Shown here piece after piece: positions 4,254-7,824 of a stretch of DNA of 7,824 bases. Each line of letters starts with the position of its first letter. Positions within the stretch are counted from its first letter, which is position 1. The notes under the pieces were generated by a model that was not told the DNA's origin, ran no database searches, and worked only from the letters and a program-made list of their open reading frames with translations. Origin of the DNA: Candidatus Nomurabacteria bacterium (GTDB lineage Bacteria > Patescibacteriota > Minisyncoccia > Phycocordibacterales > UBA10002); contig CALQZP010000048.1 of NCBI GenBank assembly GCA_943349725.1, forward strand, positions 1 through 7,824. Direction: 5' to 3'. A program made the translations under genes and the position numbers.

Positions 4254-5344
4254 AACTATTTTATATAGCGAACATACGAATGCCGAGTGAACGGGCGCAT
4301 AGTGTCCAGGTGATGCATATGTGCTCCGCCCTCGTGGCGCGTGGAGTAGAGGTGACACTGCTCGTACCGAATCGAGCCACAACCTCTGCTGACCCGTTTG
4401 TATATTATGGACTTCCACCAAATTTTTTAATTGAAAAAGTTAACGTATTAGATTTGGTCCGATTCGGTACCGTGGGCTTTCTCATTGAGTCATTGATGTT
4501 TGCGTTTCGTGCGACAAGGCGAGTGGGCAGGGAACCAGACGCACTTATCTATACTCGTGAAGAACTACCGCTCCTCTTTCTTCCACGTCTCCGTGCATTT
4601 TATGAGGCACATCAGATTCGTCGTTCTCCACTTTTCAAGTGGGCAATCGGCCGAGCAAAAGGAATTATCGCTATCTCACAGGGTCTTACCACCGTACTTT
4701 CTTGTCAGGGATTTCCGAGGGGCAGAATACTCGTAGCGCATGATGGGTACGATGCGTCGGCGTTTGAGGTGCGTGTAGATAAGCGAGAAGCTCGCCAAAG
4801 ACTGCTCCTTCCACAAGACAGTAAGATTGCTCTCTATATTGGTGGACTTGAACGATGGAAGGGGGCAGAGGTGCTTTGCAACGCCGAAAAGCTTTTGGCC
4901 GAGCACCACATAAAAGTGGTTGTTATTGGAGGAACCGAAGCCGAGGTTGAGCGATTTCGTACGCAGTATCCGGGTGTTATATTTCTCGGTTCGAGGCCTT
5001 ACCGTGAGCTTGCAGTCAATCAGCAAGTTGCCGATGTTCTGGTCATTCCCAATTCGGGACGTGAACAAATCTCGCGTGAATTTACGTCTCCACTCAAGCT
5101 CTTCGCCCACCTCGCTTCTAAGATACCTATTGTTGCCTCGCGCCTGCCGTCGCTCTGTGAAGTACTCTCCGAAACCACCGCCTACCTAGTGACCCCAGAC
5201 GACCCCAGGGCACTTGCGGAGGGTATTGCGCGTGCCTGCAGAGAAGCGGATGAGAGTAGAGCGAAAGCAGAGAAGGCAGAGGTGAGTGCCCGAATGTATT
5301 CGTGGGATGCTCGCGCTAAAGCCGTGCTAGAATGGATAAAATAG
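4250..5344 (+). CDS. GT4-family glycosyltransferase
   Basis: This 364-residue GT-B glycosyltransferase would transfer a sugar from a nucleotide donor to a glycan at the inner face of the membrane. The N-terminal domain begins MKLFYIANIRMPSERAHSVQ (1-20), with the family's acceptor-side pattern, and has EAHQ (119-122). The C-terminal domain has ALYIGGLERWKGAEVL (194-209), KVVVIGGTE (222-230), the ADVLVIPN strand (261-268) and TSPLKLFAHLASKIPIVAS (279-297). In relatives the last motif usually reads KLFEYMA, with a glutamate that belongs to the EX7E pair; here that position is Ala286. It is joined to the upstream gene by ATGA. A 36-nt gap follows before the next gene, which has TTGAGG upstream of its start. 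Confidence 0.85.
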   Translation: MKLFYIANIRMPSERAHSVQVMHMCSALVARGVEVTLLVPNRATTSADPFVYYGLPPNFLIEKVNVLDLVRFGTVGFLIESLMFAFRATRRVGREPDALIYTREELPLLFLPRLRAFYEAHQIRRSPLFKWAIGRAKGIIAISQGLTTVLSCQGFPRGRILVAHDGYDASAFEVRVDKREARQRLLLPQDSKIALYIGGLERWKGAEVLCNAEKLLAEHHIKVVVIGGTEAEVERFRTQYPGVIFLGSRPYRELAVNQQVADVLVIPNSGREQISREFTSPLKLFAHLASKIPIVASRLPSLCEVLSETTAYLVTPDDPRALAEGIARACREADESRAKAEKAEVSARMYSWDARAKAVLEWIK

Positions 5345-5380
5345 GTTACTCATCTTTGATGTTTTTGAGGTTATTTCGAT

Positions 5381-6820
5381 ATGTATTTTGTGCGCGAATC
5401 AAGAGTTCACTATATCATTCTCGCTACACTTTTTGTGGCACTTTTCTTTGTGGGCACGTGGCATCTTTCGGCAAGCCCCGCGACTTGGTTTGACGAAGGT
5501 ATCAATGTTGGTATCGCGCGGAGCGCGCTTTTGCACGGGGTGTACAGTTTGGAAGTTGGTCCGAACGAGTTTGTCACGGAACGGCAGTTTCTTGTTACTA
5601 CCAACTATCCGGTGCTTCTGCCTGTTGCTACTTCGCTCAAGCTGTTTGGGCAAAATTTGTTCGCGGCGCGATTACCCATGGTTCTTTTTTTGCTCTTGTT
5701 TGCCCTTGTTGCCTACCTCTTGGTCAAACGACTCTATGGCTCCGACGCGTCCTTGCTCACGCTCGCGCTACTCGTGAGCTTTGTGCCACTCTATGGCAAT
5801 GGAAAGGCCGTCCTCGGAGAAGTACCCGGACTCTTTTTCCTTCTGGCCGGATTATGGTGCTTGCCAAGCACGCTACACGCGCGAAAAGTGTGCCTCGCTG
5901 GATTTCTTTTTGGTCTCTGTATCGCTACTAAGCCCTACTTTCTTTTGCTCATACCTGCGGTACTCTGCGGGGAGTATATGACCTCTACCACGAGGCGCGA
6001 GTTTTTGCAGAGGATTGGGTACGGTGCCTTGGGGGCATTTCTTCCGCTCGCCGTCTGGATGTGGACCATCCTCCCCGCGGTATCGTGGGCGGATGTCGTC
6101 TCAACTTTCGGATATTATTCAAATTCATACGCAACAGACGGCTTCGGGTACTTGGTTGCTTCCAATCTCATGCGGTTCATAAGTGAGACGACCCCGCTTC
6201 ATTTTCTATTGCTTTTTGTCATTTCAGTGCTGGGTATGTGGTTCAACAAAAAAAGAGGAGGACTTCTCCGTAAGGAAGAGGTGATACTTATAATACTCAT
6301 TGTGCTTACCGCCGTATGGTACCTCAAGACCCCGGGGTGGTATCGCTATTTTTTTCCCGCCCACGTATTGCTCTTCGTGCTGTTTCCGGGAGCGCTGCTA
6401 CGCATCTTCACTCGTAAGATTGCAATTGGAGTAGCCGTTGGATTGGTTGTGGTGCAGTCCACCATGCTCATAGGTAAACGAAACGATCCTCTCTATAACT
6501 CAACCGAGTCCGCTGTTTTTAGTGGTGAGGTTCTGTCACGGACAGAGCGGGACGCGAGTATTCTTGTCGTTAACAATCCTAGTATCGCCTTCCTACTTTC
6601 CGGTAGGGCTGTGTATCAATACTTGCAAATCAATCCGGAGCGATATTTTGGAAGAAATGTGTTACATGACCAGTCTTTGGTGCCGTATCGTTACATTATC
6701 TTTGACGACCAGTCGGTGGTTACCGACATTCCCGATTTGAGACAGACTCTCGATGCTCGCTATGAAAAACTGTTTGAGTTTGGTCATGGAATACTTTATA
6801 AACATAAATCGGGAGTATGA
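5381..6820 (+). CDS. Polytopic membrane glycosyltransferase (GT39/ArnT-like)
   Basis: This 479-residue integral membrane protein has about ten or more hydrophobic segments, the first at residues 11-27. The loop after it holds TWFDEGINVGIARS (35-48), where the Asp38-Glu39 pair matches the catalytic acidic motif of GT-C enzymes such as PMT/ArnT that use polyprenyl-phosphate sugars at the outer face. Two Pro/Tyr-containing loops (KTPGWYRYFFPAH and nearby) fit this fold. The last ~95 residues form a small soluble domain. ATG 5381 is preceded by TTGAGG (5365-5370). The stop overlaps the next start as ATGA (6817-6820). The downstream Alg5-like gene could make the lipid-linked sugar it consumes. Substrate unknown. 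Confidence 0.8.
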   Translation: MYFVRESRVHYIILATLFVALFFVGTWHLSASPATWFDEGINVGIARSALLHGVYSLEVGPNEFVTERQFLVTTNYPVLLPVATSLKLFGQNLFAARLPMVLFLLLFALVAYLLVKRLYGSDASLLTLALLVSFVPLYGNGKAVLGEVPGLFFLLAGLWCLPSTLHARKVCLAGFLFGLCIATKPYFLLLIPAVLCGEYMTSTTRREFLQRIGYGALGAFLPLAVWMWTILPAVSWADVVSTFGYYSNSYATDGFGYLVASNLMRFISETTPLHFLLLFVISVLGMWFNKKRGGLLRKEEVILIILIVLTAVWYLKTPGWYRYFFPAHVLLFVLFPGALLRIFTRKIAIGVAVGLVVVQSTMLIGKRNDPLYNSTESAVFSGEVLSRTERDASILVVNNPSIAFLLSGRAVYQYLQINPERYFGRNVLHDQSLVPYRYIIFDDQSVVTDIPDLRQTLDARYEKLFEFGHGILYKHKSGV

Positions 6821-7545
6821 TTGAACTTTCCATCCTCATCCCGGCTTACAATGCCGGAAAGTTTCTTGCACAAACGCTTGCGTCCGTTCGTGAACTTCTG
6901 CTGGCACAGCCTACGTTCGAGCTCATTTTGGTTGATGACGGAAGTGCGGACGATACCGTGTCTATTGCCGAGAGTTTTAAGAACAGCATTCCTCGATACA
7001 CGATTTTAACTCTGCCAAAGAATCGGGGGAAGGGGTATGCCTTACGGATGGCTATGCAAAAGACTCAAGGTGACCTGGTCGTCTTTACCGATGCCGACTT
7101 GCCGTACGGACTGACGCCGATTGTCTCCATGCTTGCGGTGATGAAGCGGGAAGAAGACCTCTTTCTTTTGTACGGTTCGCGAAGTCATGAGAACTCAAAA
7201 GTGCAACAAGGGTATACACTTCTCCGGAAATTTGGCCGAATGTTTTTTTCGGTGGTCATTCGGACATTTATTGTCTCTAGGGTAGTTGATACCCAGTGTG
7301 GCATTAAGATGTTTAGAGGGGCACTCGCGCGGGCCATTGTGGAGCGTGGAGTGGTGGATAGGTTTGCCTTTGACATTGAATGTTTTATGATTGCGAAAGC
7401 GCGGGGCTGGCGGTATGCTGATTTTCCCGTGGCACTCAACCACCGGAAGGAAAGTAGTGTGAGAATCGTTCGGGATACACTCTGTATATTAGGAGACATA
7501 GTTCTTATTAATCTACGATACCTACGAGGAAGATATACTAACTAA
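6817..7545 (+). CDS. GT2 glycosyltransferase, polyprenyl/dolichyl-phosphate sugar synthase type
   Basis: This 242-residue GT-A enzyme is of the type that loads a sugar onto polyprenyl phosphate. It has LSILIPAYNAG (4-14), ILVDDGSADDT (37-47) with Asp40-Asp41, NRGKGYALRMAM (69-80), the metal-binding TDADLPY (91-97), VDTQCGIKMF (157-166) and DRFAFDIECF (181-190). The last two are characteristic of the Alg5/dolichyl-phosphate glucosyltransferase branch. The length is normal for the soluble catalytic domain and there is no C-terminal membrane pair. It is coupled to the GT39-like gene by ATGA, which fits a donor-synthase and membrane-transferase pair. The next gene starts 16 nt downstream. Confidence 0.88.
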   Translation: MIELSILIPAYNAGKFLAQTLASVRELLLAQPTFELILVDDGSADDTVSIAESFKNSIPRYTILTLPKNRGKGYALRMAMQKTQGDLVVFTDADLPYGLTPIVSMLAVMKREEDLFLLYGSRSHENSKVQQGYTLLRKFGRMFFSVVIRTFIVSRVVDTQCGIKMFRGALARAIVERGVVDRFAFDIECFMIAKARGWRYADFPVALNHRKESSVRIVRDTLCILGDIVLINLRYLRGRYTN

Positions 7546-7561
7546 TTCGCGCTTTATATTT

Positions 7562-7824
7562 ATGTGGAAAGGTAAAAAAGTTTCGGTCGTACTTTCGAGC
7601 TATCGAGAAAAGAACTCAATCCGTGGAGTGATTGATGGTTGTTTTGCAACGGGAGTGGTTGATGAAGTTATCGCGGTTGATAACAATGCCGAAGCAGGGA
7701 GTAACAATGAGATAGCAAAAACCAAGGCGAAGCTCATTACCGAGAAGAAGCAAGGCCAAGGCTTTGGTCTGCGGGCCGGGATGAAAGAGGCGACCGGTCA
7801 CTATGTAATCTTAACCGAAGGAGA
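7562..7824 (+). CDS. GT2 glycosyltransferase, N-terminal part (runs off window)
   Basis: The frame from ATG 7562 is open to the edge of the window. It encodes a GT-A start: VSVVLSSYREKNSIRGVIDG, then VDEVIAVDNNAEAGSN with the nucleotide-binding acidic strand, then KQGQGFGLRAGMKEATGHYV and ILTEG at the edge, where the metal-binding acidic motif is expected. It differs from the preceding gene in lacking the DDGS form, having DNNA instead. There is no clear Shine-Dalgarno in the 16-nt gap. It is a continuation of the same glycan operon; specificity is unknown. Confidence 0.82.
   Translation, partial: MWKGKKVSVVLSSYREKNSIRGVIDGCFATGVVDEVIAVDNNAEAGSNNEIAKTKAKLITEKKQGQGFGLRAGMKEATGHYVILTEG

Noticed and set aside
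1..7824. CRISPR array, tRNA or rRNA genes, phage or transposase genes
   Set aside because: No regularly spaced repeats, cloverleaf or rRNA-like stretches, and no integrase, transposase or structural phage motifs in any frame I read.

Overview
The window looks like a fragment of a Patescibacteria/CPR (Parcubacteria-like) chromosome. The grounds are the diversity-generating retroelement (DGR), whose reverse transcriptase, Avd protein and target protein resemble types I associate with CPR genomes, together with compact glycosyltransferase operons, weak or absent Shine-Dalgarno sites and a standard code with TGA as stop. The assignment rests on family resemblance, not on a marker gene.

Layout. 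Positions 1-126 hold the end of an unidentified transcription unit, closed by a strong terminator. A 36-bp copy of the end of the reverse transcriptase gene (127-162) comes next, then a glycosyltransferase cut off after 64 codons (166-360). A sigma70-like promoter (405-433) and a long hairpin in the leader (465-527) precede the target gene (600-1250), whose 3' end is a variable repeat (VR, 1090-1214). A terminator separates it from the template repeat (TR, 1548-1672), which has its own terminator. An avd gene lies on the minus strand (1680-2045), followed by the DGR reverse transcriptase on the plus strand (2077-3147).

From 3162 to the right edge runs a tightly packed operon of glycan genes: an exostosin-like GT, a GT4, a polytopic GT39/ArnT-like protein, an Alg5-like GT2 and the start of a second GT2. 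Two of the junctions are ATGA overlaps. The reverse transcriptase is only 14 nt upstream of this operon and on the same strand, so it may be co-transcribed with it.

How it works. TR and VR are both 125 bp and differ at exactly nine places. All nine are adenines in TR and all nine change the amino acid, which is the signature of adenine-specific mutagenic retrohoming. The TR RNA would be copied by the reverse transcriptase with Avd and the error-laden cDNA would replace VR, diversifying the C-terminal ligand-binding-like domain of the target protein.

The unusual points are these: a run of ten G at the start of avd that throws its only nearby ATG out of frame; the inverted orientation of avd; the 36-bp repeat bracketing a 2,985-bp unit; and palindromic in-frame insertions in both the reverse transcriptase and the broken glycosyltransferase.
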